A stretch of 49,918 nucleotides of DNA from an uncultured Clostridia bacterium (GTDB taxonomy: Bacteria; Bacillota; Clostridia; Oscillospirales; Ruminococcaceae). A program made the translations under genes and the position numbers. Within the stretch, counting starts at the first letter, position 1, and every line of letters begins with the position of its first letter. This document shows, in pieces, positions 18,985 to 28,406 of the stretch. The notes beneath the pieces were generated by a model. The model worked only from the letters and a program-made list of their open reading frames with translations. It searched no databases and was not told where the DNA came from. Location of the stretch: positions 1 to 49,918 of the forward strand of contig CAMWMN010000005.1 in assembly GCA_947175385.1 (NCBI GenBank), given 5' to 3'.

Positions 18985-20247
18985 ATGAAGCCTATTGTAC
19001 GCGACTTAAACATTATTTACCCCGCAGAGCAGCTCGAACGGCAAATTCAACGCTATCGCGCCGCCGAGGTCGGTTTCGCGGAGCATTTCGGTACGTTAGG
19101 CGAACATCGGTTTTTCAGAGCGCCGGGACAAACCGAGATTTGCGGAAATCACACCTACCACAACAACGGCAAGGCACTTGCCGCGTCAGTGGATCTGGAT
19201 ACAATCGCCATCGCCGAGCCGATTGACGAGGACTTCATCGAGATAAAGTCCGAGGGGTTTCCTGCGGACAGAATAGAGCTTTCGGATTTGGAAATCCACG
19301 AGGACGAAAAAAACAGCGCTGCGACTCTGATTCGCGGTGTTGTACGTGGATTCAAGAAGAGCGGACACAAAATCGGCGGATTCCGCGCGTACACGACCTC
19401 CACGATTATCGAGAACGGCGGATTATCCCGCGCGGCGGCATTCGAGGTGCTTGTCGGAACGATTTTGTCACATTTGTACAATGGCGGACAAATTTCTCCG
19501 GTAAAGATCGCGCAAATCGCGCAATTCGCCGAAAATACGTACTTCGGCAGGAAATGCGGTATGATGAGCCAACTTGCGTGCTCGGTCGGCGGATTCGTGT
19601 CGGTTGATTTCAAGGACGATGACACGCCGATTATCGAGGGGATTCCATTCGATTTCGCGTCTTGCGGTCACGCACTGTGCATAGTTGATCCCAAAGCCGA
19701 GCAAAAAGATATGCAATCCGAAATCGAGCAAATTGACAAGGAAATGCGCATGGTCGCGGAATTTTTCGATTGTACAACTCTGCGCTCGCTTTCACTTGCG
19801 GACATAACGCTGAATATAGGCGGACTGCGGTTCAAGCTGGGAGATCGCGCGGTGCTGAGAGCACTTCACTTCTTCAACGAGAATGAACGCGTGGAACGTG
19901 CTGTTCACGCGCTGAAACATAAGAATTTTGATGATTTTCTGACCGCCGCGCGCGAAAGCGGCGAAAGCTCATTCAAATATCTCCAGAACGTATATAATAG
20001 CTCGGACGTTCGCAATCAGAGCGTTTCGGTCGCGCTGATTCTCGCCGATAATACGCTCCATCGCAAGGGAGCGTGCAAAATTCACGGTGCGGGCTTTCAA
20101 GGAACAGTTCAAGCGTTTGTCCCAATGGATATGCTCAAGCAATTCAAAATGAATACTGAGCGCACTTTCGGTGTCGGAGCTTGCCATGTGCTTACGATCC
20201 GCCCCACGGGAGCGTGCGAGGTGCTGATGGAGAAAAAAGAGAGGTAA
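18985..20247 (+). CDS. Galactokinase-like (GHMP fold) protein, predicted catalytically dead
   Basis: FFRAPGQTEICGNHTYH, GLSRAAAFEVLVGTIL, FGRKCGMMSQLACSVGGFVSVDFKDD, GAGFQGTVQAFVP. Confidence 0.85.
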   Translation: MKPIVRDLNIIYPAEQLERQIQRYRAAEVGFAEHFGTLGEHRFFRAPGQTEICGNHTYHNNGKALAASVDLDTIAIAEPIDEDFIEIKSEGFPADRIELSDLEIHEDEKNSAATLIRGVVRGFKKSGHKIGGFRAYTTSTIIENGGLSRAAAFEVLVGTILSHLYNGGQISPVKIAQIAQFAENTYFGRKCGMMSQLACSVGGFVSVDFKDDDTPIIEGIPFDFASCGHALCIVDPKAEQKDMQSEIEQIDKEMRMVAEFFDCTTLRSLSLADITLNIGGLRFKLGDRAVLRALHFFNENERVERAVHALKHKNFDDFLTAARESGESSFKYLQNVYNSSDVRNQSVSVALILADNTLHRKGACKIHGAGFQGTVQAFVPMDMLKQFKMNTERTFGVGACHVLTIRPTGACEVLMEKKER

Positions 20248-20258
20248 ATTTACCTCTC
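20239..20258 (-). terminator. Palindrome containing both convergent stop codons; terminator for hflX
   Basis: GAGAGGTAAATTTACCTCTC perfect 20-bp palindrome, TTTTTT on minus side. Confidence 0.7.
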
Positions 20259-21482
20259 CTCAAATTCTGTCATCTGCTTGATAAGCATAATGTCCACCAG
20301 TGCGTCCACGACGATCCCTTGCTCGGTGTACTCCTCGGAGAACACCTTACCGTTCACGCGGATTTGCGCGGTTAATCCCGCCTTGTCATACGGCAGCAGC
20401 ATCTTCATTCGGCGAGATGTTTGCGGAAGATTCTTGGCAATCTTTTCCAGAAGCTCCTCGATTCCCTCCCCTTTCAGCGCGCTGATTTTCGCGGTTTTGT
20501 CATCGGTCGGGATTTGCTCGGCGATTTTGTCGCACTTGTTGAAAATCGTCACGGTAGGGATTTCCGCCGCACCAAGCTCCGCGAGTGTGGAGAGCGTGAC
20601 CTCCGCCTTTTCGGCGGCTTCGGGGTCGGAAGCGTCACACACATGCAGAATTATGTCCGCGCAAGCCGCCTCCTCAAGTGTGGATTTGAACGCCTCCACA
20701 AGGTGGTGCGGCAGACGGCGGATCAGTCCTACAGTGTCGACAATTGTCAGGCTGCGCCCATCGGGAAGTTCAATCGCGCGGGAGGTCGGGTCGAGGGTCG
20801 CGAACAGTTTGTCCTCGGCGAGAACGTCCGCACCCGTCAGCAGATTCAACAGCGTGGATTTCCCCGCATTGGTGTAGCCGACAATCGCGCCGACCTGAAC
20901 GTTGTCCTTTTTGCGCCGCTCACGCGAATAGCCGCGGCGCTCCTCCAGTTCCTTAAGCTCTGAGGAGAGCTTGTCGATTCGGCGGCGAATGTGGCGGCGG
21001 TCGGTTTCGAGCTGCGTTTCACCCGGACCGCGCGTGCCGATTCCGCCGCCGAGCTTATCCAGACTCGCGCCGATTCCCATAAGGCGAGGCAGACGGTATT
21101 TCAGTTGAGCCAGTTCCACCTGAATCTTGCCCTCGCGCGATACGGCACGGGCAGCGAAGATGTCAAGAATCAGCATTGTGCGATCGATTACGCGGACTTC
21201 TGTTTCGTCCTCTATGTTGCGTATTTGCGATGCGGTAAGCTCGCAGTCGAAAATCAGGAGTGTTGCCCCCAGATTTTGGCAAAGCTCCTTTACCTCGGTG
21301 AGCTTGCCCTCGCCGATTACAGTAGCCGATTCGTAAGCATCACGCTTTTGAATCACGCGGGCGATTTCCTCCGCGCCGGCGGTACGGGCAAGCTCCGAAA
21401 GCTCGTCCACGGACGCCTCGCAATCGTATTCGCCAATGTCCGCGGAAACTAAAATTGCTTTTTCAAGTTGTTTTTCTTCCAT
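20250..21482 (-). CDS. hflX: GTPase HflX
   Basis: GIGTRGPGETQLETDRRHIRRRI; VGYTNAGKSTLLNLLTGA; LFATLDPTSR; DTVGLIRRLPHHLVEAFKSTLEE. Confidence 0.96.
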   Translation of the reverse strand: MEEKQLEKAILVSADIGEYDCEASVDELSELARTAGAEEIARVIQKRDAYESATVIGEGKLTEVKELCQNLGATLLIFDCELTASQIRNIEDETEVRVIDRTMLILDIFAARAVSREGKIQVELAQLKYRLPRLMGIGASLDKLGGGIGTRGPGETQLETDRRHIRRRIDKLSSELKELEERRGYSRERRKKDNVQVGAIVGYTNAGKSTLLNLLTGADVLAEDKLFATLDPTSRAIELPDGRSLTIVDTVGLIRRLPHHLVEAFKSTLEEAACADIILHVCDASDPEAAEKAEVTLSTLAELGAAEIPTVTIFNKCDKIAEQIPTDDKTAKISALKGEGIEELLEKIAKNLPQTSRRMKMLLPYDKAGLTAQIRVNGKVFSEEYTEQGIVVDALVDIMLIKQMTEFEER

Positions 21483-21521
21483 AAATTTCTCCTTTCGTAA
21501 ATAGGAGTGAGTAACTTATAT

Positions 21522-21550
21522 ATTATATCAGAATATTTTTGATTTGTCAA
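21522..21550 (-). promoter_or_regulatory. SigA-type promoter for hflX
   Basis: Minus strand TTGACA-N17-TATAAT. Confidence 0.8.
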
Positions 21551-21683
21551 CTATCAAATATAATGAAGTATTGATTTAATGGCGATTTACCCTGCCGAAG
21601 GCGTGGTAAACCGCATAAAACACGGTTTTAGTTATGAGAACGATTTAATCAGCGTTACCGTAAATTCAAGACAGAGGTTTCTT

Positions 21684-22124
21684 ATGAATGAAAAAGTCAA
21701 AATTAAAGAAGAACGGGTATCCGCGGAGGAATATATTGACTTCTTAAAGAGAACGGATTTGGGTTCGCAATATCCAAAAGAGCGGTTCTCAGAAAGAATT
21801 TCCAAGCTTGTAAGCAATACATCAATAAGCCTTACCGCAAGGAACGAAAACGGTTTGATTGTCGGTGTTTTATTTGGATTGACTGATTATGCGTATTGGC
21901 TGTATGTAACGGATTTGGGGGTTGACAGATATTATGAGGGACAAGGAATCGGAACACAGCTTATGAAAGCCGCACATAATAAAGCGGGCGGCGAAAAGAA
22001 TATCGCCGTATATCTGATTGCAAACGAAAATGCAGTTCCGTTTTATGAAAAGCTCGGAATGGAAAAGGCAAATGATGTAATGCAATATAACCACATTGAA
22101 TGGACGGGATTTACTGTTCAATAG
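21684..22124 (+). CDS. GNAT family N-acetyltransferase
   Basis: LYVTDLGVDRYYEGQGIGTQLMKAAHNKA; VPFYEKLGMEKA; ORF open from 21579, start at MNEKVKIKEE more likely. Confidence 0.85.
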   Translation: MNEKVKIKEERVSAEEYIDFLKRTDLGSQYPKERFSERISKLVSNTSISLTARNENGLIVGVLFGLTDYAYWLYVTDLGVDRYYEGQGIGTQLMKAAHNKAGGEKNIAVYLIANENAVPFYEKLGMEKANDVMQYNHIEWTGFTVQ

Positions 22125-22160
22125 AAAGCAAACCGATTTCGATGAAATTCGGAGGATTTA

Positions 22161-22511
22161 ATGGATAAAGGAACAAAATTATATCAGAATCTGATAGATG
22201 AGCTTGTGAAAATGTCAAGTGAATGCGCTGACGCGAATAATGTGAAAACTGGCTCGGTTCCATATGCGGACTCCGAAGAAATCAACACGGTTCTGCAAAA
22301 GCTCTCGGACACGGACAGAGAGGTTTTGTCGGAGTTTATTCTCGGAGCGTACTCATCGGCGATTTTCGATGTTCTGGATTTGCTTGAGTGGTACACGTCC
22401 TGCGGAAAAATGAAAATTTCGATTGAGGGTGAAACGCTGCAAACCGACAAATTTGAGGGAATGCAGAATGATTTCATCGGGCGGCGCGACGGTTGGGAAT
22501 GGACGGAATAG
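22161..22511 (+). CDS. Hypothetical protein
   Basis: RBS CGGAGG upstream; intact ORF in a run of small ORFs. Confidence 0.7.
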   Translation: MDKGTKLYQNLIDELVKMSSECADANNVKTGSVPYADSEEINTVLQKLSDTDREVLSEFILGAYSSAIFDVLDLLEWYTSCGKMKISIEGETLQTDKFEGMQNDFIGRRDGWEWTE

Positions 22512-22519
22512 AGGAAAAA

Positions 22520-22972
22520 ATGGGACACTGTATACACGCTATAATCGGAAATCACGAGTCCATTTGTAAACTGGCGGGCGACTGGATTCGCGCGAATGAA
22601 ATTGAGCTTCCGCAAGGGTTTGGAATGATTCTCTGTACGGACGAGCTTTTAGATGACATTGCCGAGCTTATGGAAACCGAAAGCGAATCAGGCGAGCCTT
22701 GCTTTCCCGAACTTGATTATTTCGATGTTTCCGTAAAGGAGCTTATGGAGCGGTACTCATTCCGAACTAAACTCGCCTATATTGAAACCGACTATTTCGG
22801 CGGATTCGGAACGCAATCGGGTGTTCTGTACGAAAACGGAAAAATCGCTGTTGCTCCGAAAAGCGGCGAGGGAACGATTAACGCTCTGCTAAAGGAGCTT
22901 GGCATTTGGCGAACTTCCGATAAGGATGAGTTTGATATGTTGGAATTATGGAAATACCGCCGAATGGATTAA
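22520..22972 (+). CDS. Hypothetical protein
   Basis: MGHCIHAIIGNHESICKLAGDWIRANEIELPQGFG; RBS AGAGG upstream; shorter start within ORF 22493. Confidence 0.7.
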   Translation: MGHCIHAIIGNHESICKLAGDWIRANEIELPQGFGMILCTDELLDDIAELMETESESGEPCFPELDYFDVSVKELMERYSFRTKLAYIETDYFGGFGTQSGVLYENGKIAVAPKSGEGTINALLKELGIWRTSDKDEFDMLELWKYRRMD

Positions 22973-22981
22973 TGGAGGTTT

Positions 22982-23518
22982 TTGCTTATGTTTGATCGCT
23001 ATAATGACATTTCAAAGTTTATTACCGACCCGAACAAGTTGAGGGTCGCCGATAACGATGAATATTGCGTCTATATTTCGGATAAAAACGATTACGATAT
23101 CGCGGTAGATTTGGAGGTGTGCTATGGCGGCTTTGACGAGATGAAGCCGTTTATTGTATTAATAGCAAAGCACATCAACGAGCTTGACAACATCGTTCAG
23201 CGGTTCGATCAGCAAAAGAGGGTTCGTGAAAACGGATACAGTCTGGGTCGGCTGCCATCTTCGCCGGGCGTCACGCGGTTTGACTACTCTAAGAGTATGG
23301 AGGACGAACCCGATCCTCAAAAGCGAAAAAGCAAGAAATTTCACTTTGGGCTTGAAGTGATATACATTGAAAAGCCGAATTTCGTTACATTTGATTATTG
23401 GGATATGAACGCCAATTCTCAGCTGTTCGTTGATTTTGAATACAAGGACGGAAAATTCTTTTTGAGAAGCTACGGTGCGTTTGAAAACATTCCGGACGAT
23501 TGGGACAAGGGTGATTGA
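22982..23518 (+). CDS. Hypothetical acidic protein
   Basis: Intact ORF; start may be 22988 (MFDRYNDISKF) after TGGAGG. Confidence 0.7.
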   Translation: MLMFDRYNDISKFITDPNKLRVADNDEYCVYISDKNDYDIAVDLEVCYGGFDEMKPFIVLIAKHINELDNIVQRFDQQKRVRENGYSLGRLPSSPGVTRFDYSKSMEDEPDPQKRKSKKFHFGLEVIYIEKPNFVTFDYWDMNANSQLFVDFEYKDGKFFLRSYGAFENIPDDWDKGD

Positions 23519-23519
23519 A

Positions 23520-23939
23520 ATGGAGAACCGAAAATTACAGCCATTGAGAATCCCGGGCGGCTGGACGATGGCTTTCAATGATTTCATGGATATTGACCCG
23601 ATGGAAATCTCCGATGAGAACGATTGGCTTGTTTACTTCAGCGAGGATCTGCTTTATATTTCCACGGAAATAACCCGCAAGTTGAACAAACAAACGGAAA
23701 CCCAAATTCTGGGTATTGACCTCGGCTGGTATCCCGAGGGCGACCCGAACGGAAGTTTCAAATTACAAGCGATTTTGAACGATAATTGGGAAAATCCACT
23801 GCTTGAGTTCTCGTCAAGGAGCAAAGATGAAATCGTGGAAATGTTAGAGCAGTGGCTGTTTGTCAAGTTTATGCCGCGCTATTTTATTGACGAGAAGTCT
23901 TTCCGCTGGAATCACATATGTGAATATTCAACAAGATAA
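23520..23939 (+). CDS. Hypothetical immunity-like protein
   Basis: MENRKLQPLRIPGGWTMAFNDFMDIDP..; acidic, Trp-rich small protein; RBS CAAGGGTGA. Confidence 0.7.
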   Translation: MENRKLQPLRIPGGWTMAFNDFMDIDPMEISDENDWLVYFSEDLLYISTEITRKLNKQTETQILGIDLGWYPEGDPNGSFKLQAILNDNWENPLLEFSSRSKDEIVEMLEQWLFVKFMPRYFIDEKSFRWNHICEYSTR

Positions 23940-23951
23940 GGGGCGAAAACT

Positions 23952-25517
23952 ATGAAATTCAAGAAATTTGACGTTCTGATAGTCGGCACGGGCATTTCGG
24001 GAATCTATGCCGCACTGAATCTCAACAGCGAACTGTCTATTCTTATGCTGTCCAAGAAGGAGCTTACCCTGTGCAACTCCGCGTTGGCGCAGGGCGGAGT
24101 CGCGGCGGTTATGGATCCCACCAACGACGACTACGAGCTGCACATCAAGGACACGCTGATTGCGGGGCAGTACAAGAACAACCTCGACAACGTGAAGATC
24201 CTCGTGGAGCAAGGTCCGCGCGATGTGGAGCGGCTTGTGGAGAAATATGGCGTGGATTTCGACCGTAAGGAGGACGGAAGTCTTGCTTTGACGCTTGAGG
24301 GCGGGCACTCCCGCCGCAGAATCGCTCACCACAAGGACACCACGGGCTTTGAAATCGAAACTTGTCTTATTGAACAGGTTCAAAAGCTTCAAAATGTCAC
24401 GGTGGTGAATAATTCCGTATTGTGTCGCCTGTTTGCCTCTGATGCGTCACGTCCTTGCGACGCCTTTGGGCAAACTGCGCAAACTTCCTGTTTGCGCTTG
24501 AAACGAACTGAAAACGTTTTCTACGCGGACGTGATTGTTGATAACATTGAGGGCAAACAGCCGCGTCACGAGTACTACTGCGCCGACTCGGTGATACTCG
24601 CAACGGGCGGAATCGGGCGCGTGTATGACTACACCACCAACTCCGCAATTGCCACGGGCGACGGAATCCAGCTTGCGTACAATCTCGGCGCGGAAATCAA
24701 GAATCTCAGCTATATTCAGTTCCACCCGACAGCGTTCGCGGACAAGAAGAACCGCGAGAGTTTCTTGATTTCCGAGGCTGTTCGCGGCGAGGGCGCGTAT
24801 CTGCTCAACTGCCGCAAGGAGCGTTTTATGCCGCGCTACGAGCCTGAGCGAAAAGAGCTTGCTCCGCGCGATGTGGTTTCAAAGTGCATTATGGAGGAGC
24901 AGAAAGCAACCGGCTCGGACGAGTTCTGGCTTGATATTTCATACAAGGATTCCGAATTTATCAAGAGCCGTTTCCCGATGATTTACGGAAAGGTTCTCGA
25001 ACGCGGATACGATATGACCAAAGAACCGATTCCGATTTACCCGTGCCAGCACTATCTGATGGGCGGAATCAACGTTGACGGCAGCGGCGCGACAAACATC
25101 GCGGGGCTGTACGCGGCGGGAGAATGCTCGCATACGGGAGTCCACGGGGCAAATCGGCTTGCGTCCAATTCCCTGCTCGAAGCGCTAGTGTTCTCGCGGC
25201 TGATTGCCGAGCAGATTAATCAAATTCAACGTGTTCCCGACAATACGGATTATCTGGAATATCCGATGAGCTCCCCCGACGGCAAGCCGCTCCCGCACGG
25301 AATCCGCACCGAGATTCGGCACATTATGCAGAAAGCATATTTCATATATCCCGATTATGATGAGGCGGAAAAGGGCTTGAAGAGAATTACCGAGCTTAAG
25401 GATATGCTCTCAATCGATGAATGGGCAATTACTCCCGATTTTGTGGAAACAAAATCCATTGTAACCTGCGCATATATCATCTTGAAAGAAATACTTGAAA
25501 GGAAAGACGAAAAATGA
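23952..25517 (+). CDS. nadB: L-aspartate oxidase
   Basis: FDVLIVGTGISGIYAALNL; SALAQGGVAAV; GVHGANRLASNSLLEALVFSRL. Confidence 0.95.
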   Translation: MKFKKFDVLIVGTGISGIYAALNLNSELSILMLSKKELTLCNSALAQGGVAAVMDPTNDDYELHIKDTLIAGQYKNNLDNVKILVEQGPRDVERLVEKYGVDFDRKEDGSLALTLEGGHSRRRIAHHKDTTGFEIETCLIEQVQKLQNVTVVNNSVLCRLFASDASRPCDAFGQTAQTSCLRLKRTENVFYADVIVDNIEGKQPRHEYYCADSVILATGGIGRVYDYTTNSAIATGDGIQLAYNLGAEIKNLSYIQFHPTAFADKKNRESFLISEAVRGEGAYLLNCRKERFMPRYEPERKELAPRDVVSKCIMEEQKATGSDEFWLDISYKDSEFIKSRFPMIYGKVLERGYDMTKEPIPIYPCQHYLMGGINVDGSGATNIAGLYAAGECSHTGVHGANRLASNSLLEALVFSRLIAEQINQIQRVPDNTDYLEYPMSSPDGKPLPHGIRTEIRHIMQKAYFIYPDYDEAEKGLKRITELKDMLSIDEWAITPDFVETKSIVTCAYIILKEILERKDEK

Positions 25518-26353
25518 TTTTACTGCCGTTTTATGTGGACGACATCATCAAAACTGCGCTCAGCGAGGACATCAACTACATTGACAGCACCGCCGACCTG
25601 CTGATTTCGGAGGAGAGCGTTTCGGACGCGTATTTCGTGTCCAAGGCGGACGGTGTTTTGTGCGGGTTGGAAATTGCGGAGCGTGTGTTCACGATTTTAG
25701 ACTCCGAAATCCAAATCACAAATCACATTAAGGACGGCGAACGCTTGAAAAGCGGCAACCTTATCGCGGAGTTTCACGGGCACACGCGGCTTATGCTGAA
25801 AGCGGAGCGCACCGCGTTGAACATTCTTCAGCATATGAGCGGAATCGCGACCTACACACGCAAATGTGTGGACGCGATTGAGGGTACGGGCGCGTCCATT
25901 GCCGATACGCGGAAAACTCTCCCGGGACTTCGCGCGCTGCAAAAATACGCAGTTACCGTGGGCGGAGGGCGCAATCACCGCTACAACCTCACGGACGCGG
26001 CAATGCTGAAGGACAACCACATTGACGCTTACGGTTCTATCACCGGCGCGGTGAACGCGCTCCGTCAAAAGGCGGGTCATATGCTGCAAATCGAAGTGGA
26101 GACGCGTAATCTCGATGAGGTTAAAGAGGCTCTCGAATGCGGCGTGAACGTGATTATGCTCGACAATATGAGCGTTGACGAGATGAAGTCCGCGTGTGAG
26201 CTGATTGGCGGTCGCGCAAAGGCGGAGGCTTCGGGGAATGTTACCCTTGAGAATATCCGCGCCGTTGCGGAAACCGGTGTGGATATAATCAGTCTTGGCG
26301 CACTGACGCACAGCGTCTCCGCGTTTGATATTTCAATGAAATGGAGAAAGTGA
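25514..26353 (+). CDS. nadC: Nicotinate-nucleotide pyrophosphorylase (carboxylating)
   Basis: ADTRKTLPGLRALQKYAVTVGGGRNHRYNLTDAAMLKDNH. Confidence 0.97.
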   Translation: MILLPFYVDDIIKTALSEDINYIDSTADLLISEESVSDAYFVSKADGVLCGLEIAERVFTILDSEIQITNHIKDGERLKSGNLIAEFHGHTRLMLKAERTALNILQHMSGIATYTRKCVDAIEGTGASIADTRKTLPGLRALQKYAVTVGGGRNHRYNLTDAAMLKDNHIDAYGSITGAVNALRQKAGHMLQIEVETRNLDEVKEALECGVNVIMLDNMSVDEMKSACELIGGRAKAEASGNVTLENIRAVAETGVDIISLGALTHSVSAFDISMKWRK

Positions 26354-26356
26354 ACA

Positions 26357-26647
26357 ATGGACGATTTACAGGATATTGAGTTTAGATACGATACGCAATT
26401 ACTTTTAGACGTGGAGAATCCCACCGATGATGTGGAGGATTCGCTTGACGAGTATATCCGCACACATTTCGAGGGGGATTCGCTGTTGGTAATCGCGGAC
26501 GAGGACGAAAACGGCGTTACCACTGCAAAGCTGCATTTCCACACCAACGAGCCGTGGAAAATCCTCGAATACTGCCGCTCCCTCGGCGAGATTTACGACA
26601 TTGTTGTTGAGGATATGGTAAGACAATCCAGAGGACAAAAGGGATAA
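26357..26647 (+). CDS. Stand-alone domain resembling the middle/C-terminal part of FakA/DAK-phosphatase (YloV-like) proteins
   Basis: FRYDTQLLLD..DSLLVIADEDENGVTTAKLHFHTNEPWKILEYCRSLGEIYDIVVEDMVRQS. Confidence 0.6.
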   Translation: MDDLQDIEFRYDTQLLLDVENPTDDVEDSLDEYIRTHFEGDSLLVIADEDENGVTTAKLHFHTNEPWKILEYCRSLGEIYDIVVEDMVRQSRGQKG

Positions 26648-26654
26648 TTACAGT

Positions 26655-26681
26655 TTATCGCCCCCGAATAAAGGGGGCGAT
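26655..26681. terminator. Bidirectional terminator hairpin between convergent genes
   Basis: TATCGCCCCC-GAATAAA-GGGGGCGATA. Confidence 0.75.
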
Positions 26682-26694
26682 AGTTTGTATACGG

Positions 26695-27402
26695 TTAATT
26701 GGTAATTGGCGGAGGAATTAGTCCAACGGCTATCTTGAGGATCATCGTTGCGTCTGCGGCATTAACCCTCCCGTCACCGTTTACATCGGCTCTATAAAGC
26801 TGTTCGGCATCAAGCGTTATAAGCTCTACCGTGTGTTTCAGAATGAGGGTTGCGTCCTTGGCACTAAATATGCCGTCACCGTTGACATCGCCCTTATAGT
26901 TAACGGGGCTAGGTATTGGTATCGGAACGGGGTCGGGAATGGGTTCTGGAGTGGGTGTCGGTTCGGGAGTGGGAGTCGGAGTAGGTGTCGGGTCGGGTTC
27001 TGGTGTTGGGTCGGGTTTAGGTTCCGGATCGGGAACATAGTCGGGATCTTCTACGAAAAATGCATGATATGTTACATCACCGGCAGGCATTGTAAAGGAA
27101 TATTTTTTTTGTTTTACATACGGACTATCGTCTATTAAAGTTGTCGATTCACATTTTAATACAAATCTTCCTACTACATAACCATCCTTGGTAGTTACCG
27201 GCGTCAAAGAAACCTCATCGCCTTCACTTGCAAGCTCCTTCACCCATATTGCTCCGGGGCCGTTCAAATAACCGTCTATGTTATATGTTTTTTTAGCGGT
27301 ATCCGCAAACGCGGTTGTGCCCGGTTTTATGTCCGCAATTTCAAATGCGCCCGCCGTGAGAGCCATAGTCATCGCGGCGGCGATTATTGTCTTGAGTTTC
27401 AT
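26695..27402 (-). CDS. Secreted dockerin type I protein with InlB B-repeat-like module and Pro-rich linker
   Basis: Signal peptide; FTMPAGDVTYHAFF; PTPEPDPTPTPTPT linker; two DVNGDG..A.DATLILKHTVEL dockerin repeats. Confidence 0.9.
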   Translation of the reverse strand: MKLKTIIAAAMTMALTAGAFEIADIKPGTTAFADTAKKTYNIDGYLNGPGAIWVKELASEGDEVSLTPVTTKDGYVVGRFVLKCESTTLIDDSPYVKQKKYSFTMPAGDVTYHAFFVEDPDYVPDPEPKPDPTPEPDPTPTPTPTPEPTPTPEPIPDPVPIPIPSPVNYKGDVNGDGIFSAKDATLILKHTVELITLDAEQLYRADVNGDGRVNAADATMILKIAVGLIPPPITN

Positions 27403-27428
27403 TGTATTTTTCCTCCTATAAATTCATT

Positions 27429-28391
27429 TTACGCAAGCCCAACCGCCATCTTGAGAATCAGCGTAGCGTCTGCGGCATTAACTCTTCCGTCGCCGTTTAC
27501 ATCGGCTCTGTCAAGCTGCTCATCGTTGAGCGTTATAAGCTCTACCGCGTGTTTGAGAATCAGGGTTGCGTCTGCGGCATTAACTCTCTCATCGCCGTTG
27601 ACATCGCCTTTCTTGTACTGCGGAGTAATGGGTTCTGTCGGGGTGGTCGGTTTTGTGGGTTCTGTAGGAGTAGTCGGAACGGTGGGTGTAGTTGGCGTTG
27701 TAGGCTCTGTCGGGGTGGTCGGCGTTGTGGGTTCTGTCGGAGTGGTCGGCGTTGTCGGTGTTGCGGGTTCTGCCTCCGCAACTACTATAACGGGCTTTGC
27801 GGGCATTGAAAACGTTCCGCTGTTGCCGGAAAATGACGCTATAACAGTGTCGTCGCCATAAGTCTTTACCTCAAGCTTGGTGAGAATATATCCCGAATCG
27901 GGAGTGGCGGTTACGGATACAGAATCGCCGTAATGTGCAAATCCATACTTATTATTGCCTGTTACGCTGATGCTAACAGTTACATGGTCGCCTGCGTGCG
28001 GAGATACACGAAACGAGTTTGCAACATCCACGGTAATAGTAACATCACCCTCCGGCATTCTAAATCCACCTTTTGTTCCGAGTATGTGTCCCGATACTCC
28101 GCCGCCGGAATGATTGATTTTAATAATCGAATAAGCGGGTTTTGCGGTTGCGCTTACAAAAACCATTTCACCGGCTTTGGCTTTTGACTTGATGATTATG
28201 TCTGAAACAGTGGAATCCCAAACCTCGACGGTTACATCTGCAAAAGTGGTATCCACAATAATGTTATATTCCTGTTGTGTGGATTCTTCCGACGCTGCCT
28301 CCGCTCCTGCCGCTGCCGCATTGACTGAACCAATCGCAAGAACCGCAGCGAATGCGGCGGCAAGTATTGCCTTTCCGATATTGAATTTCAT
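27429..28391 (-). CDS. Secreted dockerin type I protein with InlB B-repeat-like modules and Pro/Thr linker
   Basis: Signal peptide; FRMPEGDVTITVDV and FSMPAKPVIVVAEA; TPTTPTTPTEPTTPTTP; DVNGDERVNAADATLILK / DVNGDGRVNAADATLILK. Confidence 0.9.
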   Translation of the reverse strand: MKFNIGKAILAAAFAAVLAIGSVNAAAAGAEAASEESTQQEYNIIVDTTFADVTVEVWDSTVSDIIIKSKAKAGEMVFVSATAKPAYSIIKINHSGGGVSGHILGTKGGFRMPEGDVTITVDVANSFRVSPHAGDHVTVSISVTGNNKYGFAHYGDSVSVTATPDSGYILTKLEVKTYGDDTVIASFSGNSGTFSMPAKPVIVVAEAEPATPTTPTTPTEPTTPTTPTEPTTPTTPTVPTTPTEPTKPTTPTEPITPQYKKGDVNGDERVNAADATLILKHAVELITLNDEQLDRADVNGDGRVNAADATLILKMAVGLA

Positions 28392-28406
28392 TTTTCACCT
28401 CTCGTG

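Noticed and set aside
27560-27781. Frame-shifted ORFs rich in R/P/Q (27560-27781, 26838-27038) and plus-strand Gly/Val-rich ORFs
   Set aside because: Alternative-frame readings of the low-complexity Pro/Thr linker codons of the dockerin proteins.
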